DNA from: Nitrospiraceae bacterium
GTDB lineage: Bacteria > Nitrospirota > Nitrospiria > Nitrospirales > UBA8639
NCBI GenBank assembly: GCA_020632635.1
Contig: JACKFE010000006.1
Coordinates: 62,001 to 126,000 of the forward strand
Length of the DNA stretch: 64,000 nt
Direction: 5' to 3'
Positions 16,973 through 25,209 of this stretch are shown in pieces; the first letter of the stretch is position 1; every line of letters starts with the position of its first letter. The translations under genes were made by a program, and so were the position numbers. A model generated the notes under the pieces. It did no database searches. It was not told the origin of the DNA and saw only the letters and a list, made by a program, of their open reading frames with translations.

Positions 16973-18715
16973 TCAGGCCGAAGCCGTTTTCGTTTTGGGT
17001 TTTCGTGAAACCACCCCAGGGCCTGCAGTCTCACGATCACCCTGTCCCCGCTGAAGTAATTCTTGAGCAGTTTTTCGAATACTCGGGGTCAATGTTCCCC
17101 CGCCCAACATTCGAGCGATTTCCAACTCCCGTTCTTCGCCCTCAACTTGTCGAACGTGAGTCAAGGTTCGCTGATCTTTCAATCGTTTTTCGACCACACA
17201 GTGAGCATGAGCCTGCGCGGCAATTTGAGGGAGATGCGTGATACAACACACTTGATGATAATGTCCAAGTTGACGAAGACGAGTCCCCATAACCATGCCC
17301 GCCTCACCCCCAACCCCACTATCGATTTCATCAAAGATGACCACTGGAGTCCGATCCTGCCCGGCCAGCACCGTCTTCAACGCTAACATAATTCTGGATA
17401 ATTCTCCGCCGGAAGCCATCCGTTCCAGGGGCAAATAGGGTTCTCCGGGATTAGAAGCCAAGAGTATTTCAACCTGATCCATACCGTTAGTTCCATAGCT
17501 TGGGCTTTCTCGATCCGCGTCCACCTGCACTTTTAACTTCATGGATTCCATATTTAAGGCTGCTAGCTCATGACTTACCCGTTGGACGAACTGCTTGGCT
17601 ACAATTGTACGTCGCGCAGATAAATCCTGTGCGACCATTTTCATCGCCCGTTCCGCATGTTCAACAGCCATGCCCAGCTTAGATAATTCGGCTTCGCTGT
17701 GTTCAAACCGAGCCAGATCTTCTTCCAAGGTATGAGCCCATTCCAGAAGTTCTTCTACTGTTTTGCCATATTTTTTCTTAGTGCGTTGAATGAGCGAAAG
17801 ACGATGGTCGATCTCATCCATCCGACCGGGGTCAAATTCCAGGGAGTCCCGATAATTTCTTAGAGCATCTGTCACCTCTTGCAAAGCGGCCTCGGCCGAT
17901 TCCACCAACGACACCCAATCTTCCCCTTTGGCATCAATATCTCTGATTGCACGAATAGACTGTTTCACGACATTCAAATTTTCCAAGACGGACGGGGTAT
18001 CTTCATGTAAGACCGAAAATGCCTGGTTGGATAAATCCCCTAGTCGCCCACTATATTTGAGCCGTTGATACTCTTCATTCAAAGTTTCTTCTTCTCCCTC
18101 ATGAAGGGACAATTTGCAGATTTCCTCAAATTGATATTGGAGAAGTTCCTGCCGGCTCGTCTTGTCCTGCACCTGCCCTTGAAAGACAGCAAATGCTGTC
18201 TTAGCTTGCTCCCATTCCTTGTATAATTCCTGGTAACGAGCTACTAAGGGTTCGACATGGCCAAAAGCATCTAATAGCTTCAACTGAGATTTTGGGGAAA
18301 GCAGGGACTGTTGATCGTGTTGACCATGAATATCCACCAATTGCTGACCGATCCCCTGTAATACCTGTAGGGAGGCCAGACTTCCATTCAAATAAATGCG
18401 GTTTTTTCCTGAACGCGACACAATCCGTCGAATTATAAGGTCCTGCTGATCAGGAAGCAGAAAGCCTTGCTCCAAAAGATCTTGATGAAGAGAATGTTCA
18501 GGAGGAACAATAAATCTGGCTTCAAGAAGAGCTTCTTCAGCTCCAAATCGGATGTGATCGGAAGAGGCGCGCCCTCCGATTAACAAGAGAATAGCATCAA
18601 TGAGAAGGGATTTTCCGGTTCCGGTTTCTCCGGTAAACACCAAAAACCCGGACGGATATTCCAAATGGAGAGAGTCGATCAGGGCAAAGTTTGAAATACG
18701 CAGCTCGGCAAGCAT
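16973..18715 (-). CDS. recN: DNA repair protein RecN
   Basis: SMC-like ATPase that acts at double-strand breaks. N-terminal LRISNFALIDSLHLEYPSGF and Walker A TGETGTGKSLLIDA, a central coiled coil (residues about 155-370), and C-terminal signature ASGGELSRIMLALK plus Walker B PVVIFDEIDSGVGG. About 580 residues, normal. The ATG before LAELRISNF is preferred; the frame stays open nine codons further without a better signal. Lies downstream of trxA. Confidence 0.96.
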   Translation of the reverse strand: MLAELRISNFALIDSLHLEYPSGFLVFTGETGTGKSLLIDAILLLIGGRASSDHIRFGAEEALLEARFIVPPEHSLHQDLLEQGFLLPDQQDLIIRRIVSRSGKNRIYLNGSLASLQVLQGIGQQLVDIHGQHDQQSLLSPKSQLKLLDAFGHVEPLVARYQELYKEWEQAKTAFAVFQGQVQDKTSRQELLQYQFEEICKLSLHEGEEETLNEEYQRLKYSGRLGDLSNQAFSVLHEDTPSVLENLNVVKQSIRAIRDIDAKGEDWVSLVESAEAALQEVTDALRNYRDSLEFDPGRMDEIDHRLSLIQRTKKKYGKTVEELLEWAHTLEEDLARFEHSEAELSKLGMAVEHAERAMKMVAQDLSARRTIVAKQFVQRVSHELAALNMESMKLKVQVDADRESPSYGTNGMDQVEILLASNPGEPYLPLERMASGGELSRIMLALKTVLAGQDRTPVVIFDEIDSGVGGEAGMVMGTRLRQLGHYHQVCCITHLPQIAAQAHAHCVVEKRLKDQRTLTHVRQVEGEERELEIARMLGGGTLTPSIRKTAQELLQRGQGDRETAGPGVVSRKPKTKTASA

Positions 18716-18742
18716 GAAACCGAGTGCCTCATATGTCTCCAA

Positions 18743-19087
18743 TCACGCCGTAGCTGATTGGGCTAACAATCCGTCAATCACTTGTTTAAATTGCTGCTTA
18801 GGCCTGGCCCCCACAATTTTTTCGACCACCTGACCACCCCTGAAAAAGACAATGCTGGGAATGCTCATAATTTGATATTGCCCAGCCACTTCGGGAGCAT
18901 CATCGGTATTCAGCTTCATGACCTTTAATTTACCTTGATACTCTTTGGCCAGTTCATCGACGATGGGAGCAACCATTTGGCATGGACCACACCACACGGC
19001 CCAAAAATCCACCATTACCAATCCCGTAGACTTTAAAACCTCAGACTCCCAGTTCGACCCATCCGCTTTGGCCACGAATTCCGACAC
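18743..19087 (-). CDS. trxA: thioredoxin
   Basis: Cytoplasmic disulfide reductase of 114 residues with the active site WCGPC in VDFWAVWCGPCQMVAP and the cis-Pro in SIPSIVFF. An AGGAGG six bases upstream of a GTG decides the start; a longer frame upstream has no such site. RecN follows 27 bases after the stop. Confidence 0.95.
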   Translation of the reverse strand: MSEFVAKADGSNWESEVLKSTGLVMVDFWAVWCGPCQMVAPIVDELAKEYQGKLKVMKLNTDDAPEVAGQYQIMSIPSIVFFRGGQVVEKIVGARPKQQFKQVIDGLLAQSATA

Positions 19088-19251
19088 GTCCTGCCTCCTT
19101 ATGTTCGATAATAATACCTTTTGATTCTGCTCAAGGTTTGGCCTAACCAAACGTTGGTTGTCATCCTAAACGGCCCTCCAGAGACTGTCAACTTTAGATG
19201 TGGATAGAAAGGCGGACTATACACGCGTCACTCGTTTTTCCCGATGTGGGC

Positions 19252-19809
19252 TTACCATTGCCATTCCGGAGGAATCCCACTCCACCAATTGTCTACATGC
19301 CCTTCTCGCCATGCAGTCTGATGCATCCACAACTCATCTGTCCTGAAACGATTTAAGCGATTAGCCATGGCCGCAGTAATATCAAACTGTTGTCGGACCC
19401 CTTCATGGATGAGTTCCTGAGCCATACGAGGCAGCACATTCGGCGGATCAATGAGGTCAATGATCTCTCGAGCAGTCAGATTTAAGGATAACTGCTCCAC
19501 CTTGACATAGTCTTCTGCCTTGACCAAGGACATCAAATAGCCATCCAAGGCTTCATAGATATACGCTAAATAGACATATGCCTCCACTGAAGGATGTTGG
19601 TCAATGTATCGTTGGCAGGCTTCAATCGCTCGCCGATAATCCCCCGCTTTTAAAAAGATTTTCGCCCGAGAAAGCTGAGAGAAATCTTCCACGGTTGTCT
19701 TTGGGGGCTCAGCCAAGACAGAATTCCCAGGAATCAAAAGGCCTCCTCCTGCCTCGTAAGCTAGAACAAGACTCATCAGCACAATTATTTTTTTCCAATA
19801 ACTAGCCAT
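19252..19809 (-). CDS. exported TPR-like protein of unknown function
   Basis: About 185 residues. Hydrophobic leader (IIVLMSLVLAYEAGGG) and a possible cleavage after SVLAEP, then a helical region with a TPR-like repeat (SRAKIFLKAGDYRRAIEACQ; YIDQHPSVEAYVYLAYIY). The C-terminus is Trp-rich (WWSGIPPEWQW). AGGAGG sits 9 bases before the ATG. No precise family is recognised; a periplasmic scaffold role is only a guess. Confidence 0.65.
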   Translation of the reverse strand: MASYWKKIIVLMSLVLAYEAGGGLLIPGNSVLAEPPKTTVEDFSQLSRAKIFLKAGDYRRAIEACQRYIDQHPSVEAYVYLAYIYEALDGYLMSLVKAEDYVKVEQLSLNLTAREIIDLIDPPNVLPRMAQELIHEGVRQQFDITAAMANRLNRFRTDELWMHQTAWREGHVDNWWSGIPPEWQW

Positions 19810-20168
19810 GACGGATTTCCTCCTTATCCAATCAAAGACGTCAAACTGTGACCAAGTGTCCAAAATCTCCATCATTTTCCCTGACCTAGTACCAACCTAT
19901 CCCCCATTCTCCCCCCCATATGGCGGATGTCATCACTTCGACGATCGATTAAACATTCTTTCATCAGTAAAAACAGCCATTTAGAGCCATACCGTCAAGA
20001 TACTTTTCAGAGAACTGTCTGGAAATTCTAACAAATTCAGAATAAATCATCGCGTTCTCCTATAACTTCTTTTTCTTCGTACCCTAGAAACTTTCCTTAT
20101 TCTACCAGGACGGTCGTTAAAGGAAGACATCCTGCAGGGCAACTCCATTCGGGCACATAGTTTGCCCT
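19810..20168. other. intergenic region, no gene seen
   Basis: Divergent spacer between the TPR-like gene and the SleB-type gene. It contains short poly-T/A tracts and a 6-base-pair hairpin near 20137-20167 (GGGCAA / TTGCCC) just before the hydrolase gene. No RNA family could be assigned. Confidence 0.4.
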
Positions 20169-20852
20169 ATGCTGAGCGGCATGCATACTTTTCCATTGAA
20201 CTCATCACCGACTCTTTTCGCAAAAAACCTTAATTCCATTCACGAAGACGAATCTTGCAACTATCCGATTTTTCTACATCAACCCACTGGGAAATCACAG
20301 AGATTTTCCCTGTTTCTTATTACCTGCTGCCTGATTGTCCTTGGGGTTCTTATTCCACTGAATTCTGGAAACAAGGAAACAGCTCATTATGCATTAGCTG
20401 CTTCGCCGCAAACTTCCTCATCCATTCACCCCTTGCAGCATTCAACCCTTGAACCAATGCGGCATGATGACGATACCTTGGCGGCACTCACGATTTATTT
20501 TGAAGCAAAAGGGGAAAGTTTTGCAGGCAAACTGGCAGTGGCAGCAGTGATTCGAAACCGAATGATTCACCACTTTCATAGTGACGGAACAGTCAGAGGC
20601 ACGGTTCTTCGACCAAAACAATTCGAACCATGGATCACCCGGAACCCAGATGATATACCCTTTAACCCTTCCAATACCAAAATGCAGGAAAGTTTAATGG
20701 CGTGGAAGCTTGTGCAGGATGGCCGAAAGGTTGTAAATGGGGCCGTTTTATTTTATAACCCGGATATTGTAAAAAGTCCTCGTTGGGCTCAAGTCCATCG
20801 AAAAGTAGCCAAAATTGGAGGGCATGAGTTTTTCCACACCGAACGTATTTAG
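20169..20852 (+). CDS. cell-wall hydrolase, SleB-type (Hydrolase_2)
   Basis: 227 residues: a membrane segment around residues 48-65 (LFLITCCLIVLGVLIPL), then a SleB-like domain beginning LAALTIYFEAKGE with the catalytic Glu, VAAVIRNRM, and a C-terminal NGAVLFYNP ... GGHEFFHTE. In spore formers SleB is a cortex-lytic transglycosylase; in Gram-negatives such domains act on periplasmic peptidoglycan. The window shows no sporulation genes. Start may instead be the ATG four codons downstream. Confidence 0.85.
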   Translation: MLSGMHTFPLNSSPTLFAKNLNSIHEDESCNYPIFLHQPTGKSQRFSLFLITCCLIVLGVLIPLNSGNKETAHYALAASPQTSSSIHPLQHSTLEPMRHDDDTLAALTIYFEAKGESFAGKLAVAAVIRNRMIHHFHSDGTVRGTVLRPKQFEPWITRNPDDIPFNPSNTKMQESLMAWKLVQDGRKVVNGAVLFYNPDIVKSPRWAQVHRKVAKIGGHEFFHTERI

Positions 20853-20879
20853 AAGGCTTCCGAATAGCACGAGATTGTC

Positions 20880-21749
20880 CTAGTGCATTTTCTTCCTTTG
20901 ATTTTTTGGTTTGATCCTACGAGGTGAAGGCTCATCAATTGATTCACCCAGAACAATTTGTAACTGTCGAATCGCGGCTGAATGCACTCGACAAACACCA
21001 GATTCGGTCAACCCAAGACGCAGCCCAATCTCCTTCATCGTGGTACCAACATAATAATACAGATGTAAAACCTCTTGTTGTCTGGGCGTTAGGGTCACAA
21101 GAGCGGAGTCTAGCGCACGTTTCATTTCGGCATTCAAGCAATCCCAAAATGGGCTTTGTTCTTCCGCATCAGGAATGACATCTCCTAACGTTCCGCCTTC
21201 CTCCTCACTACCAACAGGCTCATCCAGACTGACGAGGCGGGGAGTACATCCGGAATTGCCTTCCAGTTCCTCTATGTCAATTCCCAAGGTATTGGCTAAC
21301 TCGGTATTCGTTGGTGCCACACCGGTTTTTTGGAGATATTCATTTACCGTTTGCCGGATTTGCTCTTGCCGGCTTCGTACGGAGCGAGGCACCCAATCCA
21401 TGGACCGAATTTCATCCAACATCATGCCCCGAATCCGATACTCGGCAAACGTGCGAAATTTGATTTCCCGCGTAGGATCAAATCGCCGCAGAGCTGAAAG
21501 CAATCCTATAGTCCCGACACTTGCCAAGTCTTCAATATCCAATGAAAAAGGATTCTTGGCTACCATGGCCCCTGCCATCCGCCGAATAATAGGCTGAAAT
21601 TCCACCAAAATTGCATCCAGTTCTTCCTGAGAAAAAACACTCTTGAAAGTCGCTTCCTCAGTAATTGATGTTGAGTTATGCGAGGAACCGGCAGAATTTT
21701 CTGAGTTATAACTTAGGGAGGAAAAAGTGGAATTAAGAACTTCGTTCAT
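20880..21749 (-). CDS. RNA polymerase sigma factor, FliA/WhiG (sigma-28) type
   Basis: About 289 residues. Region 2 (FRTFAEYRIRGMMLDEIRSMDWVPRS, read in parts) carries the FliA/WhiG hallmark RGMMLDEIRSMDWVPRSVR; region 3 follows (TNTELANTLGI), and region 4 has LTPRQQEVLHLYY and MKEIGLRLGLTESGVCRVHS. A Ser/Asn-rich N-terminal 45 residues precede it. In other bacteria these factors drive flagellar, chemotaxis or developmental genes; none lies in the window. The upstream leader carries a terminator and a cyclic-di-GMP-I type aptamer, so expression is probably set by that second messenger. The ATG lies just after the terminator; a TTG inside its T-tract is rejected. Confidence 0.9.
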   Translation of the reverse strand: MNEVLNSTFSSLSYNSENSAGSSHNSTSITEEATFKSVFSQEELDAILVEFQPIIRRMAGAMVAKNPFSLDIEDLASVGTIGLLSALRRFDPTREIKFRTFAEYRIRGMMLDEIRSMDWVPRSVRSRQEQIRQTVNEYLQKTGVAPTNTELANTLGIDIEELEGNSGCTPRLVSLDEPVGSEEEGGTLGDVIPDAEEQSPFWDCLNAEMKRALDSALVTLTPRQQEVLHLYYYVGTTMKEIGLRLGLTESGVCRVHSAAIRQLQIVLGESIDEPSPRRIKPKNQRKKMH

Positions 21750-21774
21750 AGTCTTGGTCCATATTCCGGTGACC

Positions 21775-21803
21775 AAAAAAACGCCCTTCCGAAGAAAAGG
21801 CGC
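21775..21803 (-). terminator. intrinsic terminator in the sigma-factor leader (riboswitch expression platform)
   Basis: Read on the minus strand: a GC-rich stem of nine pairs with one bulge, closed by a C(TTCG)G tetraloop, followed at once by seven T residues. It lies between the aptamer and the sigma-factor ATG, where it would stop transcription before the gene. Confidence 0.85.
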
Positions 21804-21837
21804 AACGATGAACGAACTTGATACGGAGTCTTACAGT

Positions 21838-21925
21838 TCGGCAGCCTGACCAACCATGAACTCAGATCCTTTCATGGCCTCCCGGCTTTGCGCCCTACCC
21901 TTGCGGATAGTTTGCCTTTGTCACC
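21838..21925 (-). ncRNA. cyclic-di-GMP-I (GEMM-I) riboswitch aptamer
   Basis: On the minus strand the leader contains AAAGGCAAAC, then a 6-base-pair stem capped by a GCAA tetraloop (CTATCC-GCAA-GGGTAG), then GGCGCAAAGCC, a second stem (CCATGAA/TTCATGG) and a 3' GGTTGGTCAGGCTGCC. These match the GEMM-I consensus in order and spacing: GGCAAACC, GNRA-capped P2, GACGCAAAGCC, P3 and GGTAGCCxGGTTGCC. The base aligned with Vc2 position 20 is G, which favours cyclic-di-GMP over cGAMP. It is followed about 35 bases later by an intrinsic terminator and then the sigma-factor gene. Confidence 0.85.
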
Positions 21926-22203
21926 TGTATAGGGCTGTTAAAATAGGATTAGATAACTGTAATAATGCGCTCCTTGAAAACGTTTTGACTTAACAGAAAG
22001 ATTGCCACTTCAGAAACATTTCTTGTCCAGTGCATAAGGTCTTGCGTTCATGTATCGGACCAATATTTGACGAATTAAGAAACCACTTGAAATGGACAAT
22101 GAAACAAACAACAATGGCATTCATTGAGCATCATTGATAAAAAATGATGTGGAGGAAAATCCAAGGATTTATTTTCCACGAACAATCTTATCGCTTGAAC
22201 GAA

Positions 22204-23292
22204 CTACTTCAATTTCAAAAAAATATTGCTGCCGACCATCAAAAACATCAATGTGGCAATCCAGCTTCCAATCAAAGGTGGAATAGCTCCGTTTTGGCCT
22301 AAGACCACACCCACCGAATGAGCAGCCCAAAAGAGAAACCCGATTGCCAATGTTTGTCCCAACCCCTTCGCCACTCCCACCCCCCGCACTCCACTTCCTT
22401 GAAAACTGACCGCAATGCCCAAAAGGGTCATGACTAAAGGCACCACCGCATAGGCAATTCTACTCCAATAATTCGTAAGATATCGGTCCAAACTGTGTCC
22501 GTCGTGGGCCAACCGTTGGATATACTCTCGCAATTGCACGAGAGTCATAAGCTCTGGAGATTGCGCTAGCCAATTCCGGAAATCTTCCGGCATCAATGGG
22601 AGGGGCAGAACTTGCTGTGATATCGTATCCATATGCGCAGGCTGTCCCGCCGCCAAACGACGAGTAACCACCTTTTCCATGACCCACCGATCTTGAAAAA
22701 ATCTTGCATGGTGCCCTTCCACAATTGTTCGCAAATAAAATGGCTGATTCAATTGGTACATACGAATCCCATCCAATTGCAAACCGTCGTCCTGAACGCT
22801 TTGAATTTCTATTAACGCATCCGTTCCCAAACGTAACCAGATCCGATTCTCCTCCAAAGAAAGGTGTTCAGGTTTATTCTGAATGAGGACCGTCTGAATA
22901 TAATCGGCCTGTCGGTTGGTCACCGGTATGACTTCCGAAGCTAAGATAAATCCCAGGACACTGACCAAACATCCAAATCCAAAAAACGGAAGGCCAATCT
23001 GAAAAAAACTCATGCCACAACTACGCATAGCAGTAATTTCTTTCGTACGATTAAGACCTCCCACAGTCAAAATAGAGGCCATCAGCGCGACCAATGGCGC
23101 AAGGAGATAAATAATTTCAGGAATTCGGTATCCAAAAAAAGTAAAGATCAACGAGAGATCTGCGTCATATTTCAAAAATTTCCGCAGTTTCTCGAAAAAA
23201 TCTACGACCAAATAAATCGTAGTCACGGTGACCAGGCACAACCCAAATATTCGGGCAAATTTTCCTAGGATGTAACGAGTGATCGTCTTCAT
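22204..23292 (-). CDS. lptG: LPS export ABC transporter permease LptG
   Basis: Inner-membrane component of the Lpt machine that extracts lipopolysaccharide and sends it to the outer membrane. 362 residues: N-terminal ITRYILGKFARIF, helices around residues 12-30, 55-75 and 100-120, a periplasmic beta-jellyroll (about 130-270) and three C-terminal helices. EITAMRSCGMS is the conserved coupling segment that contacts LptB. lptF lies 26 bases upstream in the same direction. Confidence 0.92.
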   Translation of the reverse strand: MKTITRYILGKFARIFGLCLVTVTTIYLVVDFFEKLRKFLKYDADLSLIFTFFGYRIPEIIYLLAPLVALMASILTVGGLNRTKEITAMRSCGMSFFQIGLPFFGFGCLVSVLGFILASEVIPVTNRQADYIQTVLIQNKPEHLSLEENRIWLRLGTDALIEIQSVQDDGLQLDGIRMYQLNQPFYLRTIVEGHHARFFQDRWVMEKVVTRRLAAGQPAHMDTISQQVLPLPLMPEDFRNWLAQSPELMTLVQLREYIQRLAHDGHSLDRYLTNYWSRIAYAVVPLVMTLLGIAVSFQGSGVRGVGVAKGLGQTLAIGFLFWAAHSVGVVLGQNGAIPPLIGSWIATLMFLMVGSNIFLKLK

Positions 23293-23318
23293 AAAGCTAA
23301 ATATCTAAATAACGTCCA

Positions 23319-24404
23319 TCATCCTCTACGCGCACGAACCAATAACCAACTGGTCAAGCCCATCAACACCACATTGGGTACCCATGCTCCCCAAAAAGGA
23401 GAAAAAATAAGCGCGGTGACTAAAAATTCTCCCAAAACATTCAGCAAATAAAATCCAATAATGATCAACACTCCAATCGCAAATCCCCCGGTTTTCCCAG
23501 AACGTTTGGACACAATTCCAACCGGCACCCCCAAAAGACCAAAAATAAAGGTGGCCACAGGAAACGCAGTGTCTTTGTAATATTCCATCAGGCGCCTGAG
23601 CTGCCCTGAATCAGCCCATTTAGTTTGATCCAAATCCTGAATCAATTCTGCATAGGTTTTTCGCTCCGTTTTTGCCTTGAGCGAACGGCTAGCTGGCGGC
23701 AGCCAAAAATCATAGGTCTGAAAGGTCACCCGGTGAAAACTCAGCGGATCCTCTGGTATTTGGTGGATTGCGCCATCGAATAATCGAATTCCTAATTGAT
23801 GGTGATCGTTCTGCTTAAGCATTTGGTATCCAGTCGCCACGATGATCAGAACTTTTTGAGGATTTCGGCGGTCTGCAATAAAAATCCCGGATTGGCCATT
23901 CGCCTGATGAGGAGCGGGTACATAAACCATCAATCCGGATAAGGGTTCATTAAAAACTCCGGAATCTAAGGGTAGCGTCAACTCGTCTTCGATTACGCTC
24001 AGAGCCAATGTTTTTAACGAGACATTTGACCAGGGTTGCCCCCACTGTGACAGAATCATCGTCAATCCAAAGACACCCCCAGAAAACACGACGACAGGAA
24101 GTACAACCCGCCAAAATCCTACCCCGGCTGCACGGATAGCCGTTAACTCCTGATCAAAAGACAATCGATTAAAGGCTGATATCGTGGCAATTAAACAGGC
24201 AATAGGAAGAGTTAAAACCAGAAAGGATGGAAGTAAACTCAGAATGACTTTTCCCAGGGAAGCCGGACCAATCCCACGGGAAACCACTAAATCCACTAAC
24301 CGTAACATTTCCTTGGTAAAGATGATGAAGCACAACCCACCGAGGCTCGTTAAAAAAGGAGACAGCAGTTCCGTGAAAATGTATCGATCAAGAATTCTGA
24401 TCAG
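23319..24404 (-). CDS. lptF: LPS export ABC transporter permease LptF (non-standard or lost start codon)
   Basis: Partner of LptG. Conserved features: ELTAIRAAGVGFWRV coupling helix, periplasmic domain (about residues 125-270), and C-terminal helices with FGLLGVPVGI. The first ATG/GTG/TTG in frame (TTG at 24335) would start inside transmembrane helix 1. Upstream in the same frame the sequence still reads as a proper LptF N-terminus (RILDRYIFTELLSPFL), reaching back to a CTG at 24404 before an in-frame TAA. I therefore extend the gene to the CTG, giving about 361 residues, normal for LptF; an ATT start a few codons later, or a sequencing error, is also possible. Confidence 0.8.
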   Translation of the reverse strand: MIRILDRYIFTELLSPFLTSLGGLCFIIFTKEMLRLVDLVVSRGIGPASLGKVILSLLPSFLVLTLPIACLIATISAFNRLSFDQELTAIRAAGVGFWRVVLPVVVFSGGVFGLTMILSQWGQPWSNVSLKTLALSVIEDELTLPLDSGVFNEPLSGLMVYVPAPHQANGQSGIFIADRRNPQKVLIIVATGYQMLKQNDHHQLGIRLFDGAIHQIPEDPLSFHRVTFQTYDFWLPPASRSLKAKTERKTYAELIQDLDQTKWADSGQLRRLMEYYKDTAFPVATFIFGLLGVPVGIVSKRSGKTGGFAIGVLIIIGFYLLNVLGEFLVTALIFSPFWGAWVPNVVLMGLTSWLLVRARRG

Positions 24405-24528
24405 GGCACCGGAGGATTATGGGTGGGTATTCCTACAACCAAATTGGGCTCATCAAGGACATTCGTACAAATTGATGTCTTTCCTATAAAAAATAATGCG
24501 GAAAGGCCTAAATTCTTTCAAGAATTTA

Positions 24529-24557
24529 TTGACAGTTTTTTTCAACTGTGCTACATC
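24529..24557 (+). promoter_or_regulatory. probable sigma-70-type promoter for the csp leader
   Basis: TTGACA at 24529-24534, a 17-base spacer, and TACATC at 24552-24557. It lies about 150 bases upstream of the cold-shock gene, so the transcript would have a long leader. Confidence 0.55.
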
Positions 24558-24608
24558 CTTACCGTTTTTGTAAAGGTATTAAAAAAGTGAATCGAGTTAT
24601 CTGCCTGG

Positions 24609-24646
24609 AAGCCGAAAGAGGAAGACTCTCCTTTTTCGGCTTTTTT
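24609..24646 (+). terminator. intrinsic terminator upstream of the cold-shock gene
   Basis: AAGCCGAAA...TTTCGGCTT stem with an inner GAG/CTC extension and six T residues directly after. It sits between the probable promoter and the csp gene, so it either ends a short RNA of about 80 bases or acts as an attenuator in the csp leader. Confidence 0.75.
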
Positions 24647-24709
24647 ACTTCAGACTAGTCATTATTATTTCGGGATAAACAACCACCTGATGAAAGGGGA
24701 GGAGTTATC

Positions 24710-24931
24710 GTGAAGAGCAAGGGCACAGTTAAATGGTTTAATGATCGCAAGGGTTTTGGCTTTATTCAAGTAGAAGGAGGCCAAGATGTATTTGTCCATT
24801 ATTCGGCATTACAGGAAGATGGATTTAAATCCCTCAAGGAAGGCGAATCGGTGGAATTTGATCTAGTTGAAGGCGCCAAGGGTCCACAGGCAGCCAATGT
24901 GGTGAAACTAGGTATCGCTCAACCATCTTAA
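24710..24931 (+). CDS. cold-shock domain protein (CspA family)
   Basis: 73-residue OB-fold RNA/DNA-binding protein. RNP1 is KGFGFIQVE and RNP2 is DVFVHYSAL, preceded by GTVKWFNDR. Members act as RNA chaperones that melt secondary structure. The start is a GTG with GGGGAGGAG 6-8 bases upstream. The leader carries an intrinsic terminator, and a strong inverted repeat lies downstream. Confidence 0.96.
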   Translation: MKSKGTVKWFNDRKGFGFIQVEGGQDVFVHYSALQEDGFKSLKEGESVEFDLVEGAKGPQAANVVKLGIAQPS

Positions 24932-25052
24932 TCTTAATGTATATTCCTTCCTAACTTAAGTTTCGCGGCAATTTGAGGGAAAAAGGAAGGATTTCGGGTA
25001 GATGGCGCAACCTTGACTGAACTGAAATGAATAGCTTTTGAGCTAGTCATGA

Positions 25053-25085
25053 CCAGGAAGGCCGCCTACAAAGCGGCCTTCCTGG
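25053..25085. terminator. strong inverted repeat downstream of the cold-shock gene
   Basis: Arms CAGGAAGGCCGC and GCGGCCTTCCTG pair perfectly (12 base pairs, extended by CC/GG) around a 7-base loop. Only ATTTC follows, so the U-tract is poor; it likely ends or stabilises the csp transcript. Confidence 0.6.
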
Positions 25086-25209
25086 CATTTCAAAATGGCC
25101 TTCCTTGACTTCCTTTAAATTCCCCTGATAGACTTCCCACTTAAGTCATTGAATTTATTGACTATTTTTCACTTTCAGGTGCGACTTTTATTATTTTGGG
25201 GGAGTTAGT

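Noticed and set aside
20137..20167. Hairpin GGGCAA/TTGCCC before the SleB-type gene as a second GEMM-like aptamer
   Set aside because: It lacks the GACGCAAAGCC core and GNRA-capped stem; only a simple hairpin is supported.
21750..21776. TTG start for the sigma factor inside the T-tract of the terminator
   Set aside because: The codon lies in the terminator T-run; the ATG at 21749 is the better start.
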